Shown piece by piece: positions 8,532 to 17,426 of a stretch of 64,000 nucleotides of DNA (position 1 is the first letter of the stretch; each line of letters starts with the position of its first letter). The notes beneath the pieces were generated by a model that saw only the letters and a list, made by a program, of their open reading frames with translations, was not told the origin of the DNA and ran no database searches. Source of the stretch: Betaproteobacteria bacterium Ga0077532 (GTDB lineage: Bacteria; Pseudomonadota; Gammaproteobacteria; Burkholderiales; Ga0077523); the NCBI GenBank assembly GCA_001464895.1, contig LNEE01000037.1, positions 123,653 through 187,652 of the forward strand. The letters are read 5' to 3'. The translations under genes and the position numbers were made by a program.

Positions 8532-9581
8532 ATGACCTCCGCCGCCTCCGCGCCACCCGCCGCTCCGGCACTCGAGTACCCGTTCGCCGCACCGCCCGCC
8601 GCAGGCACGTGGACGGAAATCGCCGACGGTGTCCGCTGGATCCGCATGCCGCTGCCGTTCGCGCTGGACCACATCAACCTCTGGCTGCTGCGGGGTCCGA
8701 ACGGCTGGACGGTCGTCGACTCCGGCTTCAACGCCCCGCCAACCCGCGACGCCTGGGCGGAGATCCTTCCGCACCACGCCCCGCTCGAGCAGCTCGTCGT
8801 CACCCACTACCACCCCGATCACATGGGGCACGCCGGCTGGTTCGTCCGCACCCACGGCCTGCCGCTGACCATGACCGAGGCCGAGTACCTCACCGCTCAC
8901 GCGTTGTACGAAGGCACGTCAGGCTACGGCCCCGAGGCGCTGCGGGCGGTGTACGGGGTCCACGGGCTCGCCGAGGAAACGCTCGTCGCACTGGAAGCCC
9001 GCCCCACCAGCTATCGCAACGTGGTGACCGAGCCTCCGCGCCAGTTCCGACGGATGACGCACGGCGACGTCCTGCGGCTGGGCGATCACGACTGGCGTGT
9101 CATCGTGGGCTACGGCCATTCGCCCGAACACGCCTCCCTGTACTGCGAGGCGTTGAAGCTCGTGATCTCGGGCGACATGCTCCTGCCGAAGATCAGCACC
9201 AACGTGAGTGTGTGGTCGACGCAGCCCGAGGGCGATCCGGTCCGGCAGTTCCTCACATCCATCCGGGCCTATCTCGACCTGCCGGAAGACACGCTGGTCC
9301 TGCCGTCGCACGGTCTGCCGTTCCGCGGGATCGTCCCACGCGTCGCGCAGCTGACCCAGCATCACGAGGACCGGCTCGCCGAACTGCTTGCCGCCTGCGA
9401 CCAGCCCCGGACCGCCGCAGAGATCGTCCCCGTGCTCTTCCGTCGGCCGCTGGACACCCACCAGACCTTCTTCGCCGTGGGCGAGGCGATCGCCCATCTG
9501 AACCACCTGATGCATCGAGGCAAGCTCACGCGCATGCTGGGCCCCGACGGGGTCTACCGCTTCGCCGCCCACCGCACCTGA
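8532..9581 (+). CDS. MBL-fold metallo-hydrolase
   Basis: 349-residue metallo-beta-lactamase-fold hydrolase. The metal-binding signature THYHPDHMGH lies at about residues 97-106, followed by further ligands in GYGHSPEH and the Asp in VISGDMLLP. The C-terminal extension PSHGLPFRGI...HHEDRL is typical of the glyoxalase II-like/LACTB2-like branch. The substrate is unknown. It is divergent from liuR and only 13 bp upstream of the PHA synthase, so the two are probably cotranscribed. The ATG at 8532 was chosen because upstream codons (8442-8531) overlap the liuR start and look non-coding. Confidence 0.87.
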   Translation: MTSAASAPPAAPALEYPFAAPPAAGTWTEIADGVRWIRMPLPFALDHINLWLLRGPNGWTVVDSGFNAPPTRDAWAEILPHHAPLEQLVVTHYHPDHMGHAGWFVRTHGLPLTMTEAEYLTAHALYEGTSGYGPEALRAVYGVHGLAEETLVALEARPTSYRNVVTEPPRQFRRMTHGDVLRLGDHDWRVIVGYGHSPEHASLYCEALKLVISGDMLLPKISTNVSVWSTQPEGDPVRQFLTSIRAYLDLPEDTLVLPSHGLPFRGIVPRVAQLTQHHEDRLAELLAACDQPRTAAEIVPVLFRRPLDTHQTFFAVGEAIAHLNHLMHRGKLTRMLGPDGVYRFAAHRT

Positions 9582-9594
9582 CGAGGACGCCGCC

Positions 9595-11970
9595 ATGGCA
9601 GACGCCCCGAAGTCCCCCAACCCGCAGTCCCCACTCCCGAACACGCCGCAGATCGATCCGGAGGCGCTGCAGAAATCGCTGGCCGATATCGCGGAGCGAT
9701 CGGCCCGGGTGGTGAGCGAGTTCATCGAGAAGCAGCCCCACGCCGAGGTGGCCCAGAGTCTGGAGGACCTCGGCGTCAACCGGGCCTTCATGGAACTCGG
9801 CAGCAAGCTGATGGCGAACCCCGGAAAGCTGGCCGAGATGCAGGTCCGCGCCTGGGACGACTACCTGAAGCTGTGGAGCGCCATGGTCATGAAGGCCGCT
9901 GGCGGTCAGCCGACGCCGGTGCGCGAACCCTCGCGCGGCGACAACCGCTTCAAGAGCGAGCTCTGGCAGAACAACTTCGTCTTCGACTACATCAAGCAGT
10001 CGTACCTGATCGCCGCCGACCACGTGCAGAGGACGGTCGCCGAAGCCCAGGGTCTCGACGACAAGACGGCGCGCAAGGTGAACTTCTTCACGCGCCAGTT
10101 CGTGGACGCCCTCGCGCCGACCAACTTCGTGCTGACCAACCCGGAAGTGCTGAAGGCCACGCAGGAGAGTGGCGGACAGAATCTGCTGAAGGGCCTCGAG
10201 CACCTGTTGAAGGACCTCGATCGCGGCCACGGCAAGCTCGCGATCAGCATGACCGACTACGAGGCGTTTGAACTGGGCGTGAACGTCGCGACGACGCCCG
10301 GCAAGATCGTGTACCAGAACGATCTCATGCAGCTGATTCAGTACGAACCCGCCACGCCACAGGTCGATCGCACGCCGCTGCTGATCGTCCCGCCGTGGAT
10401 CAACAAGTACTACATCCTCGACCTGCGGGCGCGGAACTCCTTCGTGAAGTGGGCGGTGGATCGCGGGCTCACCGTGTTCGTCATTTCCTGGGTGAACCCC
10501 GACAAGCGGCACATCGACAAGACCTTCGACGACTACCTCCGCGAAGGCCCGGTGGCTGCGATGGACGCCATCGAGCGCGCCACCGGTGAGACCTCGGTGA
10601 ACCTCATCGGCTACTGTCTCGGCGGGACGCTGACGGCCTGCCTCATGTCGTGGCTCGAGACGGCCGGCCGGCCCGACCGCGTGAAGAGCGTCACTTACTT
10701 CACGACGATGATCGACTTCACCGAACCGGGCGAGCTGGGCGTGTTCGTCGACGAGACCTCGGTGGCGAACCTCGAGAAGCGCATGGCGGCGCGCGGCTTC
10801 CTCGAAGGCTCGGACATGGCGGGCACCTTCAACATGCTGCGCGACAACGACCTCATCTGGTCGTTCGTCGTGAACAACTATCTGCTCGGCAAGGATCCGT
10901 TCCCGTTCGACCTGCTGTTCTGGAACTCCGACTCCACGCGCATGACGCCGAAGATGCACACCTTCTATCTGCGGAACATGTACGTGAAGAACCTGCTCAC
11001 GAAGCCGGGCGCACTCGAGGTCTGCGGCGCGCCGGTGGATCTCGGGCAGGTCGACACGCCGACCTATTTCATCTCGACGATGGAAGACCACATCGCGCCG
11101 TGGAAATCCACGTATGCCGGCGCGCGGCTCTTCGGGGGGCCGGTGCGGTTCGTCCTCGGTGGCTCGGGTCACATCGCCGGCATCGTGAACCCGCCCGTCG
11201 CCCAGAAGTACTGCTACTGGACGAATCCCAAGCTCGACGCGGATCCCGAGAAGTGGTTGGCCAGCGCCGAACGCCGCGAAGGGTCGTGGTGGGACGACTG
11301 GGGCACCTGGGTCGCCGGGTTCGGCGGCGGAAAGGTCGCTGCGCGCGTGCCAGGTGGCGGCGGCCTGAAGGTGATCGAGAACGCCCCCGGCAGCTACGCG
11401 AAGCTGCGCCTCGACGCGCAGCCCAAGGCCGGGGCGACGACGGCGAAGCCGGCGGTGGCACCAGCACCAGTACCGGCAGCGACCGTGGCGACCGCAACAC
11501 CTGTCCCCATCACGCCGGCGGCGCCGCCCGAGCCAGCGATGGCCAAGCCGAAAGCCACCAGGGCGACGAAGCCCGCCGCGAAGGCGAAAGCGCCCGCCGC
11601 GAAGAAGGTGGCGACGCCAGCAGCGAAATCCGCCCCGCCGTCGAAGAAGGCGGGCAAGGCCGCGCCGGTCCAGAGCGCGCCGCCGCCCGCTGCGCCAAAG
11701 CCCGTGGCGCCGGAGAAGAAGGTCAAGGCTGCGAAACCAGCCAAGGTCGAGGCCACCAAACCCGCCAAGGTCGACGCGTCGAAGAAGGCCGCGAAGGATG
11801 CCAAGGCGACGAAAGCCGACGCGCCTGCAGTCAAGAAAAAGGCAGCGCGTCCGGCACCGGGCACGCCTGCGGAACTCATCAGCGCACTCTTCAAGGCGCA
11901 GACGCCCGAGACGCGGCGTACCCCGGCGCCTGAAGCGCCCTCCGGCGGAAAGCGCAAGCGGCCGAAGTAG
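9595..11970 (+). CDS. phaC: class I poly(3-hydroxyalkanoate) synthase with long Lys/Ala/Pro-rich C-terminal extension
   Basis: Polymerises (R)-3-hydroxyacyl-CoA into PHA at granule surfaces. The 791 residues split into a normal PhaC (1 to about 600) and a tail. The catalytic triad is Cys341 in the modified lipase box GYCLGG, Asp498 in MEDHIAPW and His526 in GSGHIAGI. Residues about 605-770 are a low-complexity Ala/Lys/Pro run (repeats such as KAKAPAAKK, KPAKVEATKPAKVDASKK) resembling histone H1-like or PhaF/AlgP tails. A final patch, GTPAELISALFKAQTPETRR, looks ordered. Class I synthases are normally about 590 residues, so the extension is unusual. No phasin or phaB is adjacent. Confidence 0.93.
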   Translation: MADAPKSPNPQSPLPNTPQIDPEALQKSLADIAERSARVVSEFIEKQPHAEVAQSLEDLGVNRAFMELGSKLMANPGKLAEMQVRAWDDYLKLWSAMVMKAAGGQPTPVREPSRGDNRFKSELWQNNFVFDYIKQSYLIAADHVQRTVAEAQGLDDKTARKVNFFTRQFVDALAPTNFVLTNPEVLKATQESGGQNLLKGLEHLLKDLDRGHGKLAISMTDYEAFELGVNVATTPGKIVYQNDLMQLIQYEPATPQVDRTPLLIVPPWINKYYILDLRARNSFVKWAVDRGLTVFVISWVNPDKRHIDKTFDDYLREGPVAAMDAIERATGETSVNLIGYCLGGTLTACLMSWLETAGRPDRVKSVTYFTTMIDFTEPGELGVFVDETSVANLEKRMAARGFLEGSDMAGTFNMLRDNDLIWSFVVNNYLLGKDPFPFDLLFWNSDSTRMTPKMHTFYLRNMYVKNLLTKPGALEVCGAPVDLGQVDTPTYFISTMEDHIAPWKSTYAGARLFGGPVRFVLGGSGHIAGIVNPPVAQKYCYWTNPKLDADPEKWLASAERREGSWWDDWGTWVAGFGGGKVAARVPGGGGLKVIENAPGSYAKLRLDAQPKAGATTAKPAVAPAPVPAATVATATPVPITPAAPPEPAMAKPKATRATKPAAKAKAPAAKKVATPAAKSAPPSKKAGKAAPVQSAPPPAAPKPVAPEKKVKAAKPAKVEATKPAKVDASKKAAKDAKATKADAPAVKKKAARPAPGTPAELISALFKAQTPETRRTPAPEAPSGGKRKRPK

Positions 11971-12009
11971 CCGACGCCAGCGATCGCCGCACCGCGGTGT
12001 CACGGGCGC

Positions 12010-12522
12010 ATGCCCACCATCTTCACGCACATCGTGGTGCCGCTCGCCTGGCGCGTCGCGAAGCGCCGGCAGCCCCCTGACATCCGTTCGGTCGTCACCG
12101 CCATGGGCCTCGCCGTGTTGCCCGATGCAGACGTGATCGCCTTCGTCGCCGGAGTGCCGTATGCGTCGGCCTTCGGTCACCGTGGGTTCACGCACTCCAT
12201 CGCCTTCGCGGTGGTCACTGCGCTCGTGGCACTGGCGTGGCTGCGGCCCGTCCGCACCAAGCTGTTCTCCGTCGGCACTTTCCTCTTCGTGGCTGCGGCG
12301 TCCCATCCCCTGCTCGATGCCCTGACGAACGGCGGCCTGGGGGTGGCGCTGCTCTGGCCGTGGTCGGACGCCCGGTGGTTCGCGCCGTGGCGACCGGTGG
12401 CCGTATCGCCGATCGGCGCACATTTCTTCGGCGCCCGTGGCGTCACCGTGCTGCTCTCCGAGATGCTCTGGATCTGGCTGCCACTCGCGTTCACGGCGCT
12501 GGTCGTGCGGTTGCGCCGATGA
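12010..12522 (+). CDS. YdjM/DUF457-family inner-membrane metal-dependent hydrolase
   Basis: 170-residue membrane protein with about four TM segments. It carries the conserved DUF457 ligands: N-terminal PTIFTHIVVPL, DAD at the end of the first helix pair, FGHRGFTHS, and SHPLLDALTNGG. The family is annotated as membrane-bound metal-dependent hydrolase, with poorly known substrate. It starts 39 bp after phaC and its stop overlaps the start of the MFS gene (ATGA), so the three may form one transcript. Confidence 0.85.
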   Translation: MPTIFTHIVVPLAWRVAKRRQPPDIRSVVTAMGLAVLPDADVIAFVAGVPYASAFGHRGFTHSIAFAVVTALVALAWLRPVRTKLFSVGTFLFVAAASHPLLDALTNGGLGVALLWPWSDARWFAPWRPVAVSPIGAHFFGARGVTVLLSEMLWIWLPLAFTALVVRLRR

Positions 12523-13664
12523 TCGACCGGCGGCTCGCGGCGCTGTGCTTCGGCAACTTCGTGATCGGCACGGGCACGATGGCGGTGCCGGGGATGCTCC
12601 CCGCCCTCGCCCGCGGGCTCGACGTCTCGATCCCCGATGCCGGCCGACTCATCGCAGCGTTCGCGCTCACGATCTGCGTGCTCGGTCCGGCGCTGGCCGG
12701 CTTCGTCAGTCGCATCGATCGGCGACCCCTGCTCGTCGCGACGCTCGCCGTGTACTGCATCGGGCACCTCGCCTCCGCCTTCGCGTCGGGCTACTGGACG
12801 CTGCTGTGGACGCGCGTGCTCTCGGCCGTCTGCGCAGGTCTCTTCACGTCGCAGGCTGCGGGCGCGGCAGGGCTGATGGTCCCGCCCGAGAAGCGTGGTG
12901 CGGCGGTCGCCTTCGTCTTCCTCGGCTGGAGCATCTCGGCCGTCGCGGGCATGCCGCTCAGCGCATGGATCTCCGAGACCGCGGGCTGGCGGACGGCCTT
13001 CGGCGTCGTCGCAGGGCTGTCGCTGGTGGCCGCACTCTGGGTGCACACCGTCACGCCGACCGGCCTGCGCGTGGCGGCAGTCGACCGCGCGACGTGGCGC
13101 CGCATCGCGGGCCACGGGCCGGTGCTCGCCGTCGTGGCGGTGACCGCGATCCACGCGTGGGCGCAGTTCACGGTCTTCTCGTACATGACACCCATCGCGA
13201 AGAGTCTTCCCGACGCCTCGCCCGCCAGCGTGAGCCTGCTTCTGGTGCTCTTCGGGGTCACGGGGATCCTCGGCAACGTGCTCGCGATGCGCGCGATGGA
13301 TCGGCGGGGCGCGCCTGCGGTGGTGATGACGAGTCTCGTGCTGATGGCGGCGAGCCACGTGGTCCTGCTCGCAGCGGGATACACGATGCTGTCGCTGATG
13401 ACGGCGCTCGCACTCTGGGGGGCAGGCTGCTTCGCGATCAACAGCGCGCAGCAGGCGCGGCTGTTCGGTATCGAGCCCGCGCTCGCGCCGGTGTCGATCG
13501 CGCTCAACTCGTCGGCGATCTACCTCGGGCAGGCGATGGGTGCTGAATCCGGCGCGCGCATCATCGGTGCGGGTGGCTTCGCGCCGCTCACGTGGTTGTC
13601 GCTGCCGGTGTTCGCGATCGCGATGATCCTGAGCGCCGCGGCTGCAAGGCGCGCGGCGCACTGA
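12519..13664 (+). CDS. MFS transporter (arabinose efflux-like, AraJ/PbuE type)
   Basis: 381-residue major facilitator with twelve predicted TM helices. It starts LAALCFGNFVIGTGTMAVPGMLP, a typical DHA1-type first helix, and has the motif-A-like loop SRIDRRPLLVA after TM2. The substrate cannot be inferred. The ATG at 12519 overlaps the preceding stop by four bases (ATGA), which fixes the start. It converges with rdgB, leaving only 7 bp between stops. Confidence 0.85.
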   Translation: MIDRRLAALCFGNFVIGTGTMAVPGMLPALARGLDVSIPDAGRLIAAFALTICVLGPALAGFVSRIDRRPLLVATLAVYCIGHLASAFASGYWTLLWTRVLSAVCAGLFTSQAAGAAGLMVPPEKRGAAVAFVFLGWSISAVAGMPLSAWISETAGWRTAFGVVAGLSLVAALWVHTVTPTGLRVAAVDRATWRRIAGHGPVLAVVAVTAIHAWAQFTVFSYMTPIAKSLPDASPASVSLLLVLFGVTGILGNVLAMRAMDRRGAPAVVMTSLVLMAASHVVLLAAGYTMLSLMTALALWGAGCFAINSAQQARLFGIEPALAPVSIALNSSAIYLGQAMGAESGARIIGAGGFAPLTWLSLPVFAIAMILSAAAARRAAH

Positions 13665-13671
13665 TCCGCGT

Positions 13672-14262
13672 TCAGGCGTCGCGGCGGAGGAGTTCGAGCA
13701 GTCGACGCAGGGCCACGCCGCGATGGCTCACCGCGTTCTTCTCGTCAGGCGTCAGTTCCGCCACGGTGCGGCCGTACGCAGGGACCAGGAAGTACGGGTC
13801 GTAGCCGAAGCCGCCGGCACCGCGCGGTGTTTCGATGACCTCCCCGTGCCAGCGACCGTCGGCGATGATGGGCTCCGGATCCTCCGCATGCCGCACGAGG
13901 ACCATCACGCAGGTGTAGTGGGCAGACCGGTCGGCGCTGCCCCGCAGGCGTTCCACGAGCAAGGCATTGTTGCGATCGTCGCTCTTCGGCTCGCCGGCGA
14001 ACCGCGCGGAGTGCACGCCGGGCGCGCCGCCGAGTGCCGCCACGCAGATCCCGGAATCGTCGGCAAGCGCCGGCAGGCCCGTGTGCGCCGACGCATGGCG
14101 CGCCTTCGCGAGCGCGTTCTCGACGAACGTGCCGAAGGGCTCCTCGGCCTCGGTCACGCCGAGTTCGCCCTGCGCGATGGGTTCGATGCCCAGCGGCGCG
14201 AGGATCTCCGCGATCTCGCGGAGCTTGCCCCGGTTGCCGCTCGCGACGACGAGCCGCTTCAC
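13672..14262 (-). CDS. rdgB: dITP/XTP pyrophosphatase (RdgB/HAM1)
   Basis: 196-residue house-cleaning nucleotide pyrophosphatase that removes dITP, XTP and ITP. Signature segments are [17 protein letters not shown] at the N-terminus, [26 protein letters not shown], and [12 protein letters not shown] followed by [15 protein letters not shown]. The GTG start at 14262 overlaps the rph stop (GTGA), implying translational coupling. Betaproteobacteria commonly carry rph-rdgB in this order. Confidence 0.95.
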   Translation of the reverse strand: MKRLVVASGNRGKLREIAEILAPLGIEPIAQGELGVTEAEEPFGTFVENALAKARHASAHTGLPALADDSGICVAALGGAPGVHSARFAGEPKSDDRNNALLVERLRGSADRSAHYTCVMVLVRHAEDPEPIIADGRWHGEVIETPRGAGGFGYDPYFLVPAYGRTVAELTPDEKNAVSHRGVALRRLLELLRRDA

Positions 14263-14978
14263 GATGCCGCGAGGGCCGCGCGCTGCAGGGCCACGAGTTC
14301 GCCGATGCCGGCGTGGGCGAGATCCATCATCGCCGCCATCTCGGCACGCGAGAACGGCTTGCCCTCGGCCGTGCCCTGCACTTCCACGATGCCACCGGTG
14401 CCCGTCATCACGACGTTCATGTCGGTCTCGCAACCGGAGTCCTCGATGTAGTCGAGATCGAGCACGGGTACCCCTTCGAACATGCCCACCGACACGGCCG
14501 CCACGGCGTCGCGCAGCGGCGACGCAGGCAGAAGACCGCTGCGCACGAGACCGTCGATCGCGTCGCGCAACGCCACGTACGCACCGGTGATGCTGGCGGT
14601 ACGCGTACCGCCGTCGGCCTGCAGGACGTCGCAGTCGAACTGGATCGTGCGCTCGCCCAGTTGGGTCATGTCGACCACGGCCCGCAGGCTGCGACCGATG
14701 AGGCGCTGGATCTCCTGGGTGCGACCGGACTGCTTGCCGCGCGCGGCCTCGCGATCGGAGCGCGTGTGCGTGGCGCGCGGCAGCATCCCGTACTCGGCCG
14801 TGAGCCAGCCCTGACCCTTGCCCTTGAGGAAGGGCGGCACCTTCTCCTCGACGCTCGCCGTGCAGAGCACGCGCGTCTCGCCGAACTCGACGAGCACGGA
14901 GCCCTCGGCGTGCTTGGTGAAGCCGCGGGTGAAGCGCACGGGGCGCAATTGATGGGGGGCGCGTCCGCTCGGTCGCAT
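14259..14978 (-). CDS. rph: ribonuclease PH
   Basis: 239-residue phosphorolytic 3'-5' exoribonuclease that trims tRNA 3' ends. Recognisable segments are [72 protein letters not shown], and [23 protein letters not shown] with the catalytic Asp region. The ATG at 14978 gives the standard length of about 238 residues. It is divergent from yicC, with a 128-bp shared upstream region. Confidence 0.96.
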   Translation of the reverse strand: MRPSGRAPHQLRPVRFTRGFTKHAEGSVLVEFGETRVLCTASVEEKVPPFLKGKGQGWLTAEYGMLPRATHTRSDREAARGKQSGRTQEIQRLIGRSLRAVVDMTQLGERTIQFDCDVLQADGGTRTASITGAYVALRDAIDGLVRSGLLPASPLRDAVAAVSVGMFEGVPVLDLDYIEDSGCETDMNVVMTGTGGIVEVQGTAEGKPFSRAEMAAMMDLAHAGIGELVALQRAALAAS

Positions 14979-15106
14979 AGGGGGAAGACTCCTGGATGCG
15001 GGCCCGGCGCGGCGCATCGGGGATGCGCGCGGGCGCCGGAGGCCCTGTGCTATCTTTCGGGCGCGCATTCTCCGGCGCGCTCACTCTCTCTGTAAAGCCA
15101 GCCACG

Positions 15107-15973
15107 ATGATCTACAGCATGACCGGATATGCGGCGCTCACCCGCGATCTGCCGCTAGGCACGCTCAACCTCGAGCTTCGATCCGTCAACCACCGCTACC
15201 TCGACGTCTCGTTCCGCGCCCCCGAGGAGTTCCGCGCCTTCGAGCCCGCGATGCGCGAGATGCTCGGCGCGAAGCTGACGCGCGGCAAGCTCGAATGCCG
15301 CATCGGTTTCAACCGCGCAGCCACCGCGCCGTCTGTCCTCGAACTCAACTCGGCCCTGTTCTCGCGCCTCGTCGAGCTCGACGCCCAGGTGAAAGCGAAG
15401 CTGCCGTCCGCGACGTCGCTGTCCGTGAACGACGTGCTGCGCTGGCCCGGCATGTTCGGTTCCGACAGCCTGCCGCTCGAGGAACTCCGCGAACACTGCC
15501 TCGCCCTCCTCGGCCAGGCACTGGACGACTTCACCGCGAGCCGAGGCCGCGAAGGCGAGAAGCTGAAGGCCCTGATCCTGGAGCGCGTCGCCCGCATCGA
15601 AGTGCTGGCGAAGGAAGTGAGCCCGCGCATCCCCGCGCTGGTGGCGGCACAGCAGGAGAAGTTCTCGCAGCGCCTGCGCGACGCCGGCGTGACCCTCGAC
15701 GAGGAACGCATCCGCCAGGAACTCGTGATGTTCGCGTCGCGCGTCGACGTGGAAGAAGAACTCGGCCGCCTTGGCACGCACGTGACGGAAGTGCGTCGGG
15801 TGCTCGACCGCGGCGGCGCGGTGGGCAAGCGCCTCGACTTCCTGATGCAGGAGCTGAATCGCGAAGCGAACACGCTGGGTTCGAAGTCCACCGACACCAC
15901 GGTGTCGCAGACGTCGATGGAACTGAAGGTGCTGATCGAGCAGATGCGGGAGCAGGTGCAGAACATCGAATAG
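15107..15973 (+). CDS. yicC: YicC/YloC family endoribonuclease
   Basis: 288-residue YicC-family protein. It has the family N-terminus MIYSMTGYA, then LELRSVNHRYLDVSFRAP, RGKLECRIGFN, the long central helical region, and the C-terminal hallmark GKRLDFLMQELNREANTLGSKS followed by the EQMREQVQNIE terminus. E. coli YicC is an endoribonuclease implicated in small-RNA turnover. The ATG at 15107 was chosen because upstream in-frame codons are low-complexity. Its divergent arrangement with rph is conserved in many proteobacteria. Confidence 0.95.
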   Translation: MIYSMTGYAALTRDLPLGTLNLELRSVNHRYLDVSFRAPEEFRAFEPAMREMLGAKLTRGKLECRIGFNRAATAPSVLELNSALFSRLVELDAQVKAKLPSATSLSVNDVLRWPGMFGSDSLPLEELREHCLALLGQALDDFTASRGREGEKLKALILERVARIEVLAKEVSPRIPALVAAQQEKFSQRLRDAGVTLDEERIRQELVMFASRVDVEEELGRLGTHVTEVRRVLDRGGAVGKRLDFLMQELNREANTLGSKSTDTTVSQTSMELKVLIEQMREQVQNIE

Positions 15974-15976
15974 CTC

Positions 15977-15992
15977 TGGGCGAACGCGCCCA
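15977..15992 (+). terminator. short hairpin after yicC, possible weak terminator
   Basis: TGGGCG-AACG-CGCCCA forms a perfect 6-bp stem with a tetraloop four bases after the yicC stop, in the gap where yicC and atpG converge. It is followed by pyrimidines but no real U tract, so intrinsic termination would be weak. Confidence 0.4.
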
Positions 15993-16096
15993 AGGCTCTG
16001 TTCGTGTTCCTCGAGTTCCTGGTTGAGCATGTGGGTCCAATCATCGACTGACCTGGTGCCGTTGCCGTCGGTGCTACGGTCGACATCGAATCTGCC

Positions 16097-17026
16097 TCAT
16101 TTCAGAGGCGGCACTTCCTCCGGCATCATCGCATCGAAACCCGCGACGACGTCGAACAACTCCTCGTCGATGCCGCTCTGGCGCATCCGATGGAATCTCG
16201 CGCGGAGATCGGTGAGCAGTTCACCGATGTTGCGATCGGCGCGCTGCATGGCGGCCAGTCGGCTCGCGTTCTCGCTGGCGAGGGACTCGGCGCTGGCGCG
16301 AAACAGTGAGACGAACAGATGCTCGCGGACGAAGGCCCGCACCGTCTTCGGCCCTGCGCCAAGTACTTCCGGCAGGGGAGTGGAGGACCGCCCGGCGGGC
16401 CAGGGCCGGCGGGCCAGGTCGCGCTGCCAGTGTTCGTCCAGTGGCAGCAGGCGCTGCCGCACGGGCGAGTAGCCAGCGCCGGCGGGCCGGTTGTAGAAAA
16501 GCAGCAGCGTTGCACCCGACGTGGGGCCGATCGATTCGCTTCCCGGCACCTCGACCTCCAGCAGGATCTGCCCGACGAGTCGCGTGATCCGCTCCACCGA
16601 TCCCGGCACCGGGAACGCCCCCACTGGCAGCAGGCCGGCATCCGCCAGACGCGCATGCACGCGCTCGCCGACCGCCCAGACCTGCACCTTGGCTGGCAAA
16701 GCGCGAAGGTGCTCGATCGCGTGTTCGACCACCACTTCGTTGAACCGACCCACCAGCCCTTGATCGGAGCCGAACACGACGGCGTGGACCCAGGCTTCAT
16801 CGGCGCGCCGCGGGTCGGTACGCACGTGTGAATCGCCGGGATCCGTCGACCGCAGACACACGCCGAGTCCGAGTTCGACCATGTGCGCGTAGTCGGCGAT
16901 GGCGGCCACCGACCGCTCGTACTGTCCGATGGCCGACGCCGCGGAAGCCTTCATGGTGCGCACCACGGACTCGAGGTCGCTCGCGCTGCCGATCTGGCGG
17001 CGCAACGCTGTCGTAGTCGAAGCCAT
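16097..17026 (-). CDS. atpG: N-ATPase gamma subunit
   Basis: 309-residue gamma-type rotor-shaft subunit and last gene of the N-ATPase operon. The N-terminal coiled-coil helix has the family pattern (RRQIGSASDLESVVRTMKASAAS), the centre has FGSDQGLVGRFNEVV (the SD-x-G-LxGxFN motif of gamma subunits), and the C-terminal helix is SLASENASRLAAMQRADRNIGELL. It is more divergent and slightly longer than standard F-type gamma, as expected for N-ATPases. The start overlaps the HPF-like stop (TGATG). Confidence 0.92.
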   Translation of the reverse strand: MASTTTALRRQIGSASDLESVVRTMKASAASAIGQYERSVAAIADYAHMVELGLGVCLRSTDPGDSHVRTDPRRADEAWVHAVVFGSDQGLVGRFNEVVVEHAIEHLRALPAKVQVWAVGERVHARLADAGLLPVGAFPVPGSVERITRLVGQILLEVEVPGSESIGPTSGATLLLFYNRPAGAGYSPVRQRLLPLDEHWQRDLARRPWPAGRSSTPLPEVLGAGPKTVRAFVREHLFVSLFRASAESLASENASRLAAMQRADRNIGELLTDLRARFHRMRQSGIDEELFDVVAGFDAMMPEEVPPLK

Positions 17027-17391
17027 CAGGGCGGCGGGGGCTCCATTTCCGGAACGGGCGCGGCGGGCGCCTTTTCGCGATGGTCGTGCAGCCGTCCGAG
17101 CGTGGTGTCGAGCAGGCGCGCCAGCTTATGCACGGCCCCCTGCAACGCCTGGTCCACCGTGTTCGCATGGTTCGTCACCGCCACCGGTTGCCGGCCTTCG
17201 AGACGCGCTTCGAGCACGCAGCGCTGATCGTGCTGACCGGCCTTGGTGCCATTCTCGTCACCGAGATGCACTTCGACACGGGTGATGTGTTCGCTGAATC
17301 TCGCCAGAGCTTGTTCGACCTTGGCGCTGACCTGCATGGCGAGCGCCTCGGTGCCGTCGATGTGGGCGTCGGTGTTGAGTTGAATCTTCAT
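17026..17391 (-). CDS. HPF/RaiA-family ribosome-associated protein
   Basis: 121-residue single-domain protein of the ribosome hibernation factor (HPF/YfiA/RaiA, formerly sigma-54 modulation) family. It has the beta-alpha-beta-beta-beta-alpha pattern MKIQLNTDAHIDGTEAL...VEQALARFSEHITRVEVHLGDENG, then RCVLEARLEGRQPVAVTNHANTVDQALQGAVHKLARLLD, and a short Pro/Glu-rich tail. It lacks the long-HPF C-terminal dimerisation domain. AAGGAG precedes the ATG at 17391. It lies inside the N-ATPase operon between a baeRF-like gene and atpG (overlap TGATG with atpG), which is not the canonical N-ATPase order. Confidence 0.88.
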   Translation of the reverse strand: MKIQLNTDAHIDGTEALAMQVSAKVEQALARFSEHITRVEVHLGDENGTKAGQHDQRCVLEARLEGRQPVAVTNHANTVDQALQGAVHKLARLLDTTLGRLHDHREKAPAAPVPEMEPPPP

Positions 17392-17426
17392 GGAAGTCTC
17401 CTTCGAGTATGGGGATGCATGCGGCG

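Noticed and set aside
9526..12423. A 965-codon minus-strand frame opposite phaC
   Set aside because: Shadow of the PHA synthase and its tail; the Arg/Gly-rich content mirrors codon bias and has no start signal or family pattern.
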